This document shows, piece after piece, positions 27,301 to 42,300 of a DNA stretch of 64,000 bases (position 1 is the first letter of the stretch; each line of letters opens with the position of its first letter). Source of the DNA: Cladopsammia gracilis (Eukaryota > Cnidaria > Anthozoa > Scleractinia > Dendrophylliidae); NCBI GenBank assembly GCA_022457155.1, contig JAJGOT010000349.1, forward strand, positions 603,501 to 667,500, given 5' to 3'. The notes under the pieces are model-generated. The model did no database searches and was not told where the DNA came from. It saw only the letters and a list, made by a program, of their open reading frames with translations. Both the position numbers and the translations under genes were made by a program.

Positions 27301-30300
27301 CCATCAATCAGTAAGACAATCAGTGAAGCAAGTAATCAGTCATTCAGACAGTCAGTGGTCAATCAACTAATCATTGTACAGTAAGTTATTGTTATAACTC
27401 ATTTTTATCTCATTTCACTGAGGAACTCTCTGAAAACCACTAACTTGTAAGTGATAAGAGCATTTCTCGCAAAAGATCATGGATTATGATCAATCAATCA
27501 ATCAGTCAATCAATCAGTCAGCCAGTCAATCAATAAATCAGTTAGTCAATCAATCAGTCAATCAACCAGGTAATCAATCCATCAATCAGTCAGTCTGAAG
27601 TCAATCAAGCAATCTGTCAGTCAATCAATTGAGTCAATCAATCAGTCAATCAATCAATCAATCAATCAATCCATCAATCAATCAGTCAGTCAGAGCCAGT
27701 CAATCAATCAGTCAATCAATCGGTCAGTCAGTCAATCAATCAATTCATTAATCATTCAATCAATCCAGTAAGTAACCAGTCAATTAAAAGTCACCCAGCC
27801 ACTTACGATATTCTGCCAGACTTGGTGGGTGTGGCTTGCTTTCCTGGAGTTGCTTGACCAGTTGCTGTGCTACCTTCACCAGCAGATTGAACTGTAAAAT
27901 AAGCAAAACAAGTTGTAACAAGATTAGCTCCTGAGCTTATAATTATGTACCATGTTATAGATGAAAGATATTTACTCAAACTATACTGTACATTCACAAC
28001 AGCTTCACAGTTTAGTGATCACTTTTCCTCCTTATTTTTCAGATGGCATCATGCTTTGATTGTAACAGGAGAATGTGGGGTTGAAACAGTAGCTGATTAC
28101 AATACAAAAAACAATAGAACATATTCCCCTCTTCTAATTTTTAATTACTTTGCGAGACTTGGCATGGACACCACAACAGCTGTCACCACGTCCCCTACTC
28201 TTTTTTGAAGAGTAAGTGGGTTTTTTAACATCCCTTACATTAAGTGTGAGAAGGTGAGGGAGACAAGGCCAATGGCTTAATATCACCACCCAATGACACC
28301 ATCATCTTAAGTTCTGAGGAAGTGTTTGAGGACAGCCAGCATGATCTCACCAGTTAAAGATCCTGGGGTCAATTCAATAAAACTTTTACAAGTGTAATTT
28401 ATGAGTGTAGCTATTGTTTTCAACCTCTGAAACAATGGCAACACTTGTAAATTACACTTGTAAAAGTTTTATTGAATTGACCCCTGGTTGTTGGTCCAAC
28501 AAGGATTTGAATCCTAGACCGTCTGCTCTGCAGATTGGTGCTCTACCAACTGAGTAACCAGGGGGTGGTTGCACTATCCCTCAGGGATGGTTACACCCTC
28601 ATGAATGGTGCAAGAGATGTACATCACATATCCCCATGCTAAAAAAATGCTCATATATACAAACAGGTTTGTGGATCCACAGAATATTTTAACAACGTTA
28701 TGGTGCAATTTACATTCCAAACCTCTATTAAGCTGTCACCCTCAGGGAATAGCCAACTGACCACTCAATAGAGGTGACCGCTTAAAAGAGGTAAGTTTAC
28801 AGTAAATATGGGAAGTGATTTAATTCCGGGGATTTGTTAAGTCATCGCTTAATAGAGGGCCGCTTAATAAAGGTTTGATTGCATCATCAACAAGAGGACA
28901 GACACAAAACACTGACATCACTTTGTTACATACACTTGATAAAAAAAACCACCTGGGTGTATTGGACCAAGTGACTTCCTCTTCTTTCTCAGCACCTTCT
29001 CTAAAGTACAGGCATCCTATACAAGCAAAGCAGTGAAAGGGAAATTATCACAGGTATTTTCAGCTTTTTTGGTCAAAACCATGCTGCCTTAACTTATTTA
29101 CAAAAATAACACAAAAACACCAAGAGAATGAAATCAACCAATTCTTGAAAGGGGAACTAATAATTGTGGTCTTGTTTAGCTCATTTTGGAGACAAAAATG
29201 TTTGAACTTGAAAAAAAGTTAGGCAAACTTGTTTCAAATTGCAATTCATTCAGACCCTGACTGTCTATGACTAGAGGCAGTGATCTACAGTTATGGTACA
29301 TTTTGCGGTAATTTATCACACCACTGGACCATTATTTTTCAGTTTCTATTCATTTTACAATCCCTGTGACACCCCCCCCCCCCCCCCCCCCCCGCCTTTA
29401 ATATATGATCACAAGTGGTAGTATGTATGACATCACTACAGATCCATTGGCCCTGACTCAAATGTTGAGCAAATATTATAACTGTCCTGTATCCCAACCA
29501 GGTAGGGTGGGGGGGGAGTGAGGTAGGTGGGCACCAATATTCTTACAGTATATGACACTGCAAAAGACACAAGGATTGAAAAAATAAGACAGTGAACTGT
29601 GGAAAATCAGACAACATAGCTGCAGGTATAGAACAAGTCCTACACTGTAGGTGTGAAGTACAACATTCACAAAATAATCCCACAATTGACAATTTTTATA
29701 TGGCTAAAATGTTCTAACACCTAAAATATCAGCCAATCCCAACAATTAGATCTGGGAAAATGCCATGGACAATTAGTTTGTGAAAAAGCATTTTCTGAAA
29801 GACAAGTAGTTTCCATGTTGTTTCCCAGTGGCTACAACATGGACAATTGCTTTGACACGCATATTAGGCAGGCTAGACATAATACAGAATGCAGACAATT
29901 TCACTGAATGTATTCTGCAAGATAACATAGGCCGTGTGCAGCACAGTCTGTGTTCATTTCATAGCCCAGGTTTTGAAACAGCTTTGGAAAATATAAACGG
30001 AAATTTTGTACAGACTACAACATTTTTATTATGATTAATTATGGTGGGCTTTAGAGAAAAAAATAAGATAATAATATTATTTCTCAATCCAGTCACCTAT
30101 AAACAATAAACCATCCCTAAGAGCAGAGCTTTCAAAGAATAAAGCACATTAAAACAGAGCATGTCTTTTGACATCAATTAGCATTTAACAGCAGTGTGTG
30201 TGATGACTGAACCTGATAGACTTGAGAATCCTCTTCATTGTAATATCTTGCATTGTCAAACATGACTTCAAAGTCCAGCATAAGTTCCTCCTCACAAGAG

Positions 30301-33300
30301 TACTGCAGTGAATCAAGCAAATCAATCAGATATGCACCTTATTCTCACATGAGTACTGCAGTGAATCAAGCAAATCAATCAGATATGCACCTTATTCTCA
30401 CATGAGTACTGCAGTGAATCAAGCAAATAAATCAGATATGCACCTTATTCTCACATGAGTACTGCAGTGAATCAAGCAAATAAATCAGATATGCACCTTA
30501 TTCTCACATGAGTACTGCAGTGAATCAAGCAAATCAATAAGATATTCACCTTATTCTCACATGATGCATGGTATCCAAAGCTTCCCAGCCCATACCCTAC
30601 TAAAGAGTTGTAGGAAATCTCTGTGATTTGGTAGCCATTTTGAAATGTGCAGTGGCAGAAGCAGAGATGTACAATCACCCTGTAATCTTGTCACTGCACA
30701 ATATTTTAATCAAATTGCCATGGAATTCCCAGTATAAGCAGTTTGTTAAAAAATATATCACTGATTGCACAAAATATTACTTGAGTGTGTAATATGGAAT
30801 AAATTGTATGGCTACCATAAATCTGGAGTTAAGAAATGTCTTAACATTAAAGTTAGGATACATAACTGTTAATAATAATTTTTTTTTATCACTGAAGACA
30901 TGTCTAGGAGGTCCTCATAAATACAATAATTATCTCACAATACAGTTTATATTGTAATATTGCTTGTAACTAATTAAAATTCTTTTTTAGGCAGACACCT
31001 CTCTAAAGTGGACAGCTAAACAGGGCTGGAAATCATTTTGGGAAGTCCAGCTAAGATGACTGGCGAAATAAATTTTAGCTTGGTCATACTTCATTTCTGG
31101 CCGGTCAAGTATAACAAATTTAATTTTCCACAAGTACACAATACAATACAATAACGTTACGGTACCTTTGCTATAACTTTACGGTAGTTTCACGGGGACA
31201 TTACGGTAAATCTAACGTTACAGTAGCCACCTTGTGATAATTTTACGGTAGCTTTCATAACTATACGGTAGTTTTATGGGAACTTTACAATAACGTGACG
31301 AACCTTTGCTATAACTTTACGGTAGTTTCACGGGGACGTTACAGTTAATCTAACGTTACGGCAGCGTTGCGATAATTTTACGGTAGCTTTACGGGTAACT
31401 TTAAGATAACTCTAGGATAACTTTGCGATATTTATTAAAATCAAAGTGCATAGTAAACAACAGCTATTTTATTGTATTTCTAAAGTTTTGAAAGGATCAC
31501 TATGGATGTGACCAGTCAACATGACCGACAAAATGAACGTTTGACCGGTCAAAGCCTCAATCAGGCCGGACATTGTCCGTTGACCGGCCGTTATTTCCAG
31601 CCCTGGCTAAAGCAGGTCCTAAGGGTGTTCACCTTAGAGAGAGTTCACTCTATATATATTTTCCAACTGAGGATGCCTTGTAAATACAGCTGATTGTGTA
31701 ACAAACATTTACCTTGTTATCTCTGATGTTATTCTCAATCTGGCTCAAGCAGACGGGTTCAGATATCACTTGATAGTAATCTGGGTAATCCTAGTTAAAC
31801 AATACAGCCACATGAGGATTTACTATTATCAACTTTGGGTCAATATATCATTTTAAGTTTGTAGTATTTGCAGCAAGGTAAAATTAGCCAATCACCTTTT
31901 ACCACTTGTGAGATATTATCATGCAAATATGTTCTTCAACGTTAACAATAAATGTTTGCTAACATCAGGGCTCGAAAAAACCCTGAAATTTAAGCTTGCC
32001 AAAAGTTGTAAGTTTTACTCGTAGTTACTAAAAGAAGGAATGACCTACAATGACTTACAATGACCTACAATGACCTACAATGACCTACAATGACCTACAA
32101 TGAGCTACAATGAGATACAACGATCAGCCACAATGACCTACAATGAGCTACAATGAGCTTTGACGATCTACAATGAGCTACAATGAGCCACAACGACCTA
32201 CAATGAGCTTCAACGACCCACAATGAGCTACAATGACTTACAAAAAGCTACAATTAACTAAAATTAGCTACAAGGGGTTTATAATATCACCATCCTTACC
32301 TTTATATACGGTAGAAAGTTCCCCGATCACTTCTGAAAATCACCGGGAGTAAAAAAAGGCCATACCTGTACAAACATTCCATCTTACATTATCTTTGAAC
32401 CGGAAGTGGTCTTGGTTCTTGTCGATCACCGCTCAGGGTCGTAACTTACAAAGGGGCAAGGTGCTCGTTTTGTTAGGAACGCTTTCCAAGAATACCAAAC
32501 ATTATCCTAAGGTGTCCAAGAATAACCCAGCATGCTCTAAAATTTTTGCAGATTTTCCATGATTCTAGCTTTCGTGGCAGGTGAGAAGCGTTGCGTGACA
32601 ATCCATGTAGCTACGTGTATAAACTCACTACTATACATGACATAAAGTGTATAAATAATTATATCTCATTTCAAAGCTATTAAAATAAAGAATAAAAAAA
32701 TCCTTCCAAGATTTGAAGAAGGAATCACGGGGCCTTTTGCAGATTGCCGATGCTAGCCGATGATTCCTGAAAGATAGTTACCGATATCCTTGTATAAACA
32801 TTTGTGATAAAAAAAGTTGAAGTGAAATGTTTGAAAGATAATATTTTTGAACCGGGAATAAACTTATTTATAATATGACCATACGGCCCCGCTGACGCAA
32901 TCCTACAGAAAATAGAATCGCAAGGTGACGTGAGCGGGGCCGGACGGGTTGACGTGAGCCAGTCCGGAAAGATAACGTAAAGATAACGTAGTACAGGTAT
33001 GGCCTTTTGTTACTTCCGGTGATTTTCAGAAGTGAACGGGTGGTCGCTAATTATTCTCCTCTCGCGGGACCGACCTTTCTATGGTATATAACGGTAAGGA
33101 TGGTGATATTATAAACCCCTTGTAGCTAATTTTAGTTAATTGTAGCTTTCTCTAAGGCACTGTAGCTCATTGTGGGTCGTTGAAGCTCATTGTAGGTCGT
33201 TAAAGCTCATTGTAGCTCATTGTAGCTCATTGTAGCTCATTGTAGCTCATTGTAGCTCATTGTAGCTCATTGTAGCTCATTGTAGCTCATTGTAGCTCAT

Positions 33301-36300
33301 TGTAGCTCATTGTAGCTCATTGTAGGTCATTCCTTCTTTTAGTAACTACGAAGTTTTACTTGTCCAAACAAGTTTTAATAAATTGAAGGCTTCCCAGCAA
33401 GAATGTCCTAAGCTTTCAGGAAAATTTTCACTGAAATCTTGGATTTTTGGCCTCAAAAGGGACTCACTTGCCAAAATTATGACTGGATCATGTAAATATC
33501 ACTGAAAGGATTTAAACCAGGTCAATAAATCTTCTATCTTCAAACAGAATAAAATTTTATCTTGAAAAGATACATAGGGTGTCCTAAGGCCCAAAACATT
33601 TTCTCAAAGATGTGTATTTTCTTCCCCATTTTGGATCTGTTTTAAGTGCATGTACCTTAACAATAATAAATCATTAATTTGACAAAACTGTGCTTTTAAA
33701 GGACTAAAAGATACAATTTTAGGGACATTCTTGCCAGGAGCCCTTCAATTGTTACTTGCGCTTAGTTCACAAACAGCTTGTCCGTATCCTTGCCAGTCAA
33801 GCAAGTGAGTGGGGAAAGTTGCTTGCCCAACACAAAAATCTACTGGTCCTGGACAACTGGGTGGGCCTTTATTCATACCCTGAATTTGTGCTCATCAGAA
33901 TATGTAACAATCGAGAAACAAACATTGACCCCTACAAGTCAACTAAAATATATTATAGATTAATGGAAAACATTAAGTAACAATAACGTTGTTCATCAAG
34001 TTATTTATAACAGTTACTGATAATTATGTTAAAGCTGATCACAGTAAAATCCAAACCTGTGCTGAAGGAAGTTCCACAAATATTGCAGAAAGATATCTTC
34101 CATTTTCATCCTGAAAAGATTACAAGATTGCAATAATTTGTTTCAAACCACAATATGGGTTTGCCTCAGAAAAGAAACATACAATATACCTTAGAAGAAT
34201 TAGTTCATTCTCCAATACTATACATGTAATTTTACAGGTTATGCATTTCTCCAAGCCACTAAGAAAATTAGAATCCCACAACAACTAACAAATAACATGA
34301 ACATAATAATAATAATAACTTTGCGACAAAAAAAATTCTGAAAGAACTTGACAAGGATCTCACAAAACTGTTACAAGTTTGATTCACACACATACACATT
34401 GAGCACGATAAAATGTAAATATTTATTTTGTGGTTTGAAAAAGAAAAAATTGAAATATGTGTGTGAATCAAAACTTGTAACAGTCTTGTGAGTATCATTA
34501 TGAGATCCTTAGTCAAATTATTTCGGAACTTTCTTGTTACCGGTATTATTATTCGCTTTAACGTTTTCGTAAACCGTTAGATACTCCAGTCAACCATTAG
34601 CCGTTTACAACAAAGCGTTAATCTTCCCGTTAAAAGCGTTCGGAAAAAACGTTAAGAAAAGTCAAGCTACCCGTTAAAACGCTTTCGGAAAGCGTTAGAA
34701 ATTTTCACTTGCCTGTTCAAAGCGTTAGCCAAGTCGTTCAAACGCTCTGAAAAGTCGTTAGCTATCCATTCGTTAAGCGTTAATTTTTAGCCGTTTAACG
34801 GAAAAGCGTTAATGTACGTTTTCCCATGGAAGGTCACATTTGTGGATCATTTTGGGTCACATGTGCAACTTTACATATTAAGTGTCTAACTTATTAAGCA
34901 ATATACCACATATTTCTATGGTTAACAACAAATTCACTCTCAAGTGCACAAATAACAACAAGACAAATCTAGCAGTAAATGGGACTATGGGTACTGGGTG
35001 CTCCCTAGGATAGCAATGAGTGTGGGTGGTAGCGACACACCCTGGGAGGCATAATTGGGTGGTTAGCAAACACACCCTGCAAACTAAGTGGGCAGCTTCA
35101 AACTAAATGGGGCGGTAAGCGGACACAAACTCCAAAGCAGAGACTTGGGCGGTTGGTGGACACACCTAGTGAATGAATTGGGGTGGTTAGCAAATTCACC
35201 CAGAGAACGAAGCCCCCCGACCCAGCTAGGTAGCTAAAGGATAAGGGGCCCACTCAACCTGCCGCTGGCGATAGCTAAGTGGAAGGTGTGCACCCAGGCC
35301 AGTAGTCCAAGTTTACCGTATTTACCCGTGTATAAGTCGACCCCCTATTTTTTAGGCCAAAAACTAAGTTTTCTTCATTTCTTAGTAAGAATTTTCTTGG
35401 AAAAATAATCTTGTATTTCTTAGAATTTTCTTTTAGATACTATGGATATATGAAAAAATCACAGCAAGTTTTAACGTAAAGTTTATTATGGCGCGCACGT
35501 GAGCGTTTTAGCCGGATTTAGCAACACGTGTATATGCGGGCATTTTGTACATAACTTCTTTTGAAATAGGCTTATAAAATCAAACATACTAATTTAAAAC
35601 GAACTTTTCTAATTGTGGAGAGGTGGAAAGTGGCTTTGGACTGATTTTTAGGCCGTGAAAGGTTGACTTTTACATGGAGAGGAGAGGTGGAAAGTGGCTT
35701 TAAAAGACAGGCAAAACACCAAAGAAGCTCAAGAACCTTTGAAAACGACTTGATAAACAAATTGCCAAGCTTGCTCGGGGAACTTGGTAACCAAGCTACA
35801 AAATTGGTCGAGTATACTGGTAACCGATAACTACATGTGGTTACTAAGCAAGGTTACTAAACAGCTAAGTTCGATTATGACATTTATTATGCTAATCGTG
35901 AATAATTTATTTACTTGGTGCTTGGATCTCAATTTTTGACCCATGTGTAAGTCGAGGGCGATTTTTTGGACTGATTTTTAGGCCGTGAAAGGTCAACTTA
36001 TACACGGGTAAATACGGTATTTATAAGGGGAGGGTAGGAGAGGGGAAAAACAAACAAACTTACAAGGGAAAATAGACAGCATGTTTAGTGTGCCACTATA
36101 ACAAAGACTGGTGCATAAAAAGCACATGCACGTAAGTACTGTTCATAGGAGACCTGATATGCTACAGATGGCTAAACTGGCAACAATCGGATAAATCACA
36201 AGCATGCAATTAAAAGTGATAAGAATGATTGACATGGGCACTAAGTGCTGATAAAGATACCAACTTGAGTTAATGCTGTTCATAGCATCCATTATTTGAA

Positions 36301-39300
36301 TATCGAGTTCGTTGGAATGTCATTATGTCGATTAAACAGCAACTCTGTGGCCAACACATGTTGACAGTCCATAATGCTAAGCTCTTGTAGTTAACTATAC
36401 TTTACAAGTAAAGTGCACATTTATCGGCACGATAAACCATGTAGAAGGTTGGAAGAACACAATCATGATTTACAACCTTTTCGGGTGTTATTCCAACACT
36501 CCAAGTGGTTTATTGCACTGATAAACCATAGAAATACATGGTACAGTGGAACCCCGCCTTACAGTCACCTCGTTAATATGGTCCCAGTGAAACGCCCATA
36601 CATTTTCTTATAATAAAACCCCGTTAATGCGGCCACCCCGTTAATACGGCCAACGGCCACATTCTGAAATCCCAACCTGTATAATCCTTTATAATTTTAC
36701 CCCATTAATAGGGCCACTCGAACCAAATACGCATTAATTATTGACCAAACAAAACAAATACTGTACAGTACTTGAAAACAATACTGTATTTATTCACGCC
36801 TGTAACTTGTCATGTCATTGACCTCTGTCGTTAACATAATCAAACAGCGATTTACTTTCCTGTCATGAAAAAGAAACATAGACCAGTCAAGAAACTTGAC
36901 CCTACCCCATTAATACAGCCACCCCTTTAATACGGCCAAATTGTCATGGCCCGTTGGTGACCGTATTAACGGGGTTCCACTGTATATTGCCTTTATATAA
37001 TAATTACATTTTCCATGTGGTTTACTGGTATAATAGTCAATAGCTTACAGACCAATCAGAGTGCATTATCTTCAGATATTGTATAAAGAATAGTAATACA
37101 CGATGCTATAAAGTGTGGTAGATCAAATGAATGCTGATGTCTATTCGTTCACCTGACATTACCTGATAGTTCACCACAGCTTTGTACAGCTGACGCATTC
37201 GTTTCCGCAGTACTATAGGATCAACCTCTTCAACCTTCTTGCTTTTCTTGGGTTTTCTAATTTCTGTTTTAGGTTTTCTCTGGATGACTTCTACACTAAC
37301 TTCCTCTTTTGGAGCAGCAGCTGGTTCAGGTTCCATTTTCTTTGGTCTCTTTTTTCTCTAAATGAAAAGAGTAGAGGAAATTGAAGGCATCTTCTTCTTT
37401 TCCAGTTAAGATGAGAGAAAACTACTACAACTATACAATAATGTAAGATTATAACATTACAACATATACTGCGGGACATGCATTTTTATAGGCATGTCCC
37501 CTTGGAAAAATGTTACACTAAAATTACCTCAGGTCACCTTAGCAAGTGGCTACTATTATGCTTCAATACAACATATTTGTGCAACTCCACAGTCTTATGC
37601 AGAAAAATGAAGGTTGCATGGATTTGAGACTGTTTGTTTATTCCATTGATAAAAATGGGATGTGGAATCCAAGAAACAAACCAAAGAGACATGCAGGGTT
37701 GCAAATGTTAAAGCACTCGCCCACTCACAATGCAACCATAATTCCTTACGGGTGAGTACAATTTGTGCAACACTGGCCCAGTTTGGTGAGTACGGGCTTT
37801 TCCAGCTTCTGAGTGAGAATGGAAATCAAGGTATCTATCCGTGTGTGTGGGTTTCTGATAGACATCAATATTGATATCAATATCTTGGCCTTCTTTCAGA
37901 GTGGAAATTATTTTCAATTTTACACATGCTAATGAGGCCAAGAGGGCCGATTAACATATGCATAAAATAATAAGTTGTCTGCCATGTTTAATAGGGTCTA
38001 CTGGTAAATGTAAGGATGGACATCTGTCCATCACCTTGTATTCCTCCAGAGATATTCCTTTCTCTTCCATGTACTTCAGTATTTCTGATTTCTTTTTCTT
38101 CATGTGCTCCTGCATTCTCTGAGCATCCTGTAAATTAACAGAATAGAAAAAAATTTAACATTTATTTTCAATTATCTCATCTTCATTACAGTACATAACC
38201 ATAATTATTTTGAGACAAAGGAAAATAAAAATCAAACTGCTTTCAATTGAAAACTTTTAAACCAAAAAAATACACTACAACAAACAAAAGTCAGATGGAA
38301 GTTTTATACACAGTTTAAGCTGTATAGTTTAAGCGAAATGGTAGCTTCAAAGCTTACAAGCTCTAAAATTAAAATTTTCCACAACAGCTCTGTTTAAAAG
38401 ATCACACTAACATGCCAACAATGAAACAACATTTTGCACGAAAATGAAGTTACTGTATTTTATTTTATTTATTTATTTTTTTTTGGGGGGGGGGATAAAA
38501 AATAACTGCAAAATGTCAATGACTAAAACTCACAAAAAAAATTTATCACACAATAGTACACCTTACTTGACAAGACCAAAATGGAACATGCATTTTGAGT
38601 GATTTTTAAAATGGATGTTCTGTGATCACAAACCTTACACTGTATTGTGCTGTTAAAAAGTGCCCATATACAGTTACAAATTATACCTTGTAAAGCATTG
38701 AATTGGATTCATTGTATGTCTGAGCATTTTGAAAACACAAGTCCATATCTTTCTCCAGTTCATCTAGGCTTTCATACTGGCCAGTCTGAAAACAAATACA
38801 GGGTAAATATGCATTGTATGTATTGCTCATGGGAAACAAACTTGATAGAATAATTAATAACTGGCTCCACTAAACATACCTACTCACGATTTACTGAGTT
38901 GTGAATAGTATAAAGTGGCCTCAAGTATTCATTTTTTGAAAACTAAACTTCAATCATTGAATAATATTGTCAAATATATCTCAGGAGTATTGCGGTCACA
39001 TATTCTTATGGCCAATCTGCTTTGTAATGGCATCAAAATTACGCTCTGAATGAACAGTCAAAGCACTGGAGGGCCAGAACTCTGCTTTTTTCAGGTAAAA
39101 TTAGTCAAATTCCTAGGGTTATTGCAAATTCGACAAGGGTTTGTGATTTTATTCGTTGTACGATAAAATGATACAAATCTGAGTGAGAAAAAGAATAAAA
39201 ATGACCTAAAAAGCAAAATAGGTTGGTTATGCCCCAAGCCCTTCATTTATTATGGTTTGTTTTAAATGTTGCTCTCACCTTGATTGTTCTTACCTTAATC

Positions 39301-42300
39301 TGTGATCTGATTTTGGACAAAGCAATGGGCTGCTGGATAACTTCATAATAGTCAGGATATGCTCTACAATAAACAGCAAAAAAGAAGAACTGCAGTCATA
39401 ATATTGTATATTTAATGACAAATTTACGGACTGTACACCCAACATTCTAGGGACAAAATAATATTAAAAAATATAATTGAAATTATTTCTTTATAAATTA
39501 TAAGAATGTGATAGTGTTCCTTGATTTCAAACACTGGAGCACAAGAAATTCATTATTCAACCAAGAGAAGAGGAGTGTGTGAGATTATTTGAAAACTAGG
39601 TCAGTACCTATCAATAATAATATTAATGAAACTAACTGACACAGTTGAAGCGAATTATTGCTAGAAGACATATGTGAACTATCACCTGGGAAGATAAGCA
39701 CAGTAAAATCAAGTGAAAGGATTCATAGCACACTAAAAGACTTTTCATGTTTCGTACAATTTCAAACAAACAAAATTCAAGGACTTTTCTAAGACAAAAA
39801 CTAGTTTTCAAGGACTTAGTTTTATTCACTAAATCGACATTCTTGGTCCCCCTTTTAACACTTAAAACAATCGCTTCATGTACACGCTCACGTGTTATAC
39901 CGGGTCATATATATAGGGTCATGTTCAATTTGAAGTACAACATTTTGTTTTTTTATTTTTATTTTCAGTTCATGCAATCGAAATACAGGTGAACATAAAA
40001 CATACATATTAATCAGTGTCACTCTTTTACAATTATATCTGAATTGAAGAGATGTTTTAAGTAAATGGGCACCAACATGATTTTATATTATGTGTAAAGG
40101 TGATGTTTGTATATAATTTTGATTTGGGAGTAAATTTATGCGGAGAAAATGTTTGTGGGAATTTTATTGCACAAACTTTTCTTGACAGATAGTGAAAAAA
40201 ATCTGCAAAAATTTATTGCCACACAGTACATAAAATACATATTAGCACAAAATCCAAACCTCCTCGATGGGAGCCGGAGGAAGGGCTCTGACAAAGCACG
40301 GCCAGTTGGATCAGTACAATGGTATATCTCATTGAATAACATCATCAGAGGATTGTCTGAATCCTGGTCCCCTCCAATACCTTCTACATCTCCTGATAAT
40401 CAACACAAAACCACATACAGTGAAACCTGTACAGTGTAACCTGTAAAGTTACAAAACCACATAGGAGCAAATTGATTTAACAAAATAAAGTAGTGAATGG
40501 CATCAACAGAGGATTGCCTGAATCCTGGTCCCCTCCAATACCTTCTTCATCTCCTGATAATCAACACAAAACCACGTACAGTGAAACCTGTACAGTGTAA
40601 CCTGTAAAGTTACAAAACCACATAGAAGCAAATTGATTTAACAAAATAAAGTAGTGAATGGCATCAACAGAGGATTGTCTGAATTCTGACCCACTCCAAT
40701 ACTTTCTTCATCTCCTGATAATCAACACAAAGCCACATACAGTGAAACCTGTAGAGTGTAACCTGTAAAGTTACACAACCACATGGGAGCAAATTGATTT
40801 AACAAAATAAAGTAGTGAATGGCATCAACAGAGGATTGTCTGAATTCTGACCCCCTCCAATGCCTTGATCTCCTGATAAAGAATCTGGGGCCCATTTCTC
40901 AAAAGACATGATAACTTGTCAGGCCCCGAGCTATATTTAAAATCAGAATAGATCTACACAACTGTATAGAATGGTGGTGTAGTTTTCAGCCCATAATAAT
41001 ATTATGAGCTTGACTTGTTTTGTCAACTTAGGACTTTATTGCTTGTCTTTCAAAACCAACAAAATTTGAATCTTTAATGTAAACATTGCACATATTTTAT
41101 GGCTTTCCAAACCCGAAACGTTAATGAAACTTTGAGAAATGGGCCCTACGGTTGTATTTGTAGGGTTGGTTATCAACTAACCATGCACACTGTCATCTGG
41201 ATAGTTCTCAGCATCTTCCAGTGGCATATCAGCACCTTCATCTCCATATTCCTCAGTTTCATTCAGCAGTGCTGTCACAGCAGTGGTCATTTTACCTGCA
41301 CTACGACGTGCTCTGCAAATAAAACAAAACAACCCTTTCAATAACAGGCAGTCTGGTTTTGAGGATAGAAGGGTGCAGGACAGGAGGGGTGATCCCTGAA
41401 AATGTTTCACACAAAACTTAACCCTATTAAGCCTGGGGGGGGGGGCACAAAGTGCCTGCACTAACTTTAACATTTATAACTTCTTTAATATGTATTCAAA
41501 TGCCCTCAAACTTTGGGACTTATCCTAAAATTTATCTGACAACAATTTCATATGACAATTTATTGATCATGTGACTTGCTGTTTCCATGGCATCAAGATT
41601 TTGACAGCCATGTTTTTGGAAATTTGCATATTTGTACCTTTGAATGAAGAAAAACAATGTTTATTTGTTTAGCTTTTATTTTTACGTCATTTAGCGTTTA
41701 TTTATTGGTTTTGATTAATTTTGAGTCAATTTGGACGGTTTTTAAGAGGTTTTAAAACATTTAAGAAATCCAAGATGGCGAATCCATGATGGCGGCCGTA
41801 TAACTAATTACATAATAACTACATCATACGACGTTGTCGTTCCATTGTGCGGACTGCAAAGGAGACAGTTTTGGATGTGCTATGTACCCTCTAGGTTTCA
41901 AATTCAGGACTGTATACAACTACAGCTCAGGAACTCAAAAACGGCCAGGCTGAATAGGGTTAAAGGGACTCCTTCAACCACTGTCCTTTGCGTGCGTCTA
42001 TTATTGTTTTTCTTTCTTTAGTTGAAATTTCACAACCAAAATGGACAAAAGAATCAAATTATGAAAACTTAAACAACTTTAAACTGAGATAGCTTAAACA
42101 GCCAGCCTTAAAGATTGCAAAGATAGAATCGGATGAACAAAGACACTCGTGAGTTTAGCAATATCCGTATTACAGAAAATGCTGCAAAGCACACTGGTTG
42201 GAGGTGTCCCTTTAATCTGAACTCCCATTCTTTTTTATGTGTTTATGTCCTGTGTTCCGTGCTTTTTGTATGCATTTCTACTTGTGAGTTGGATATTAAG

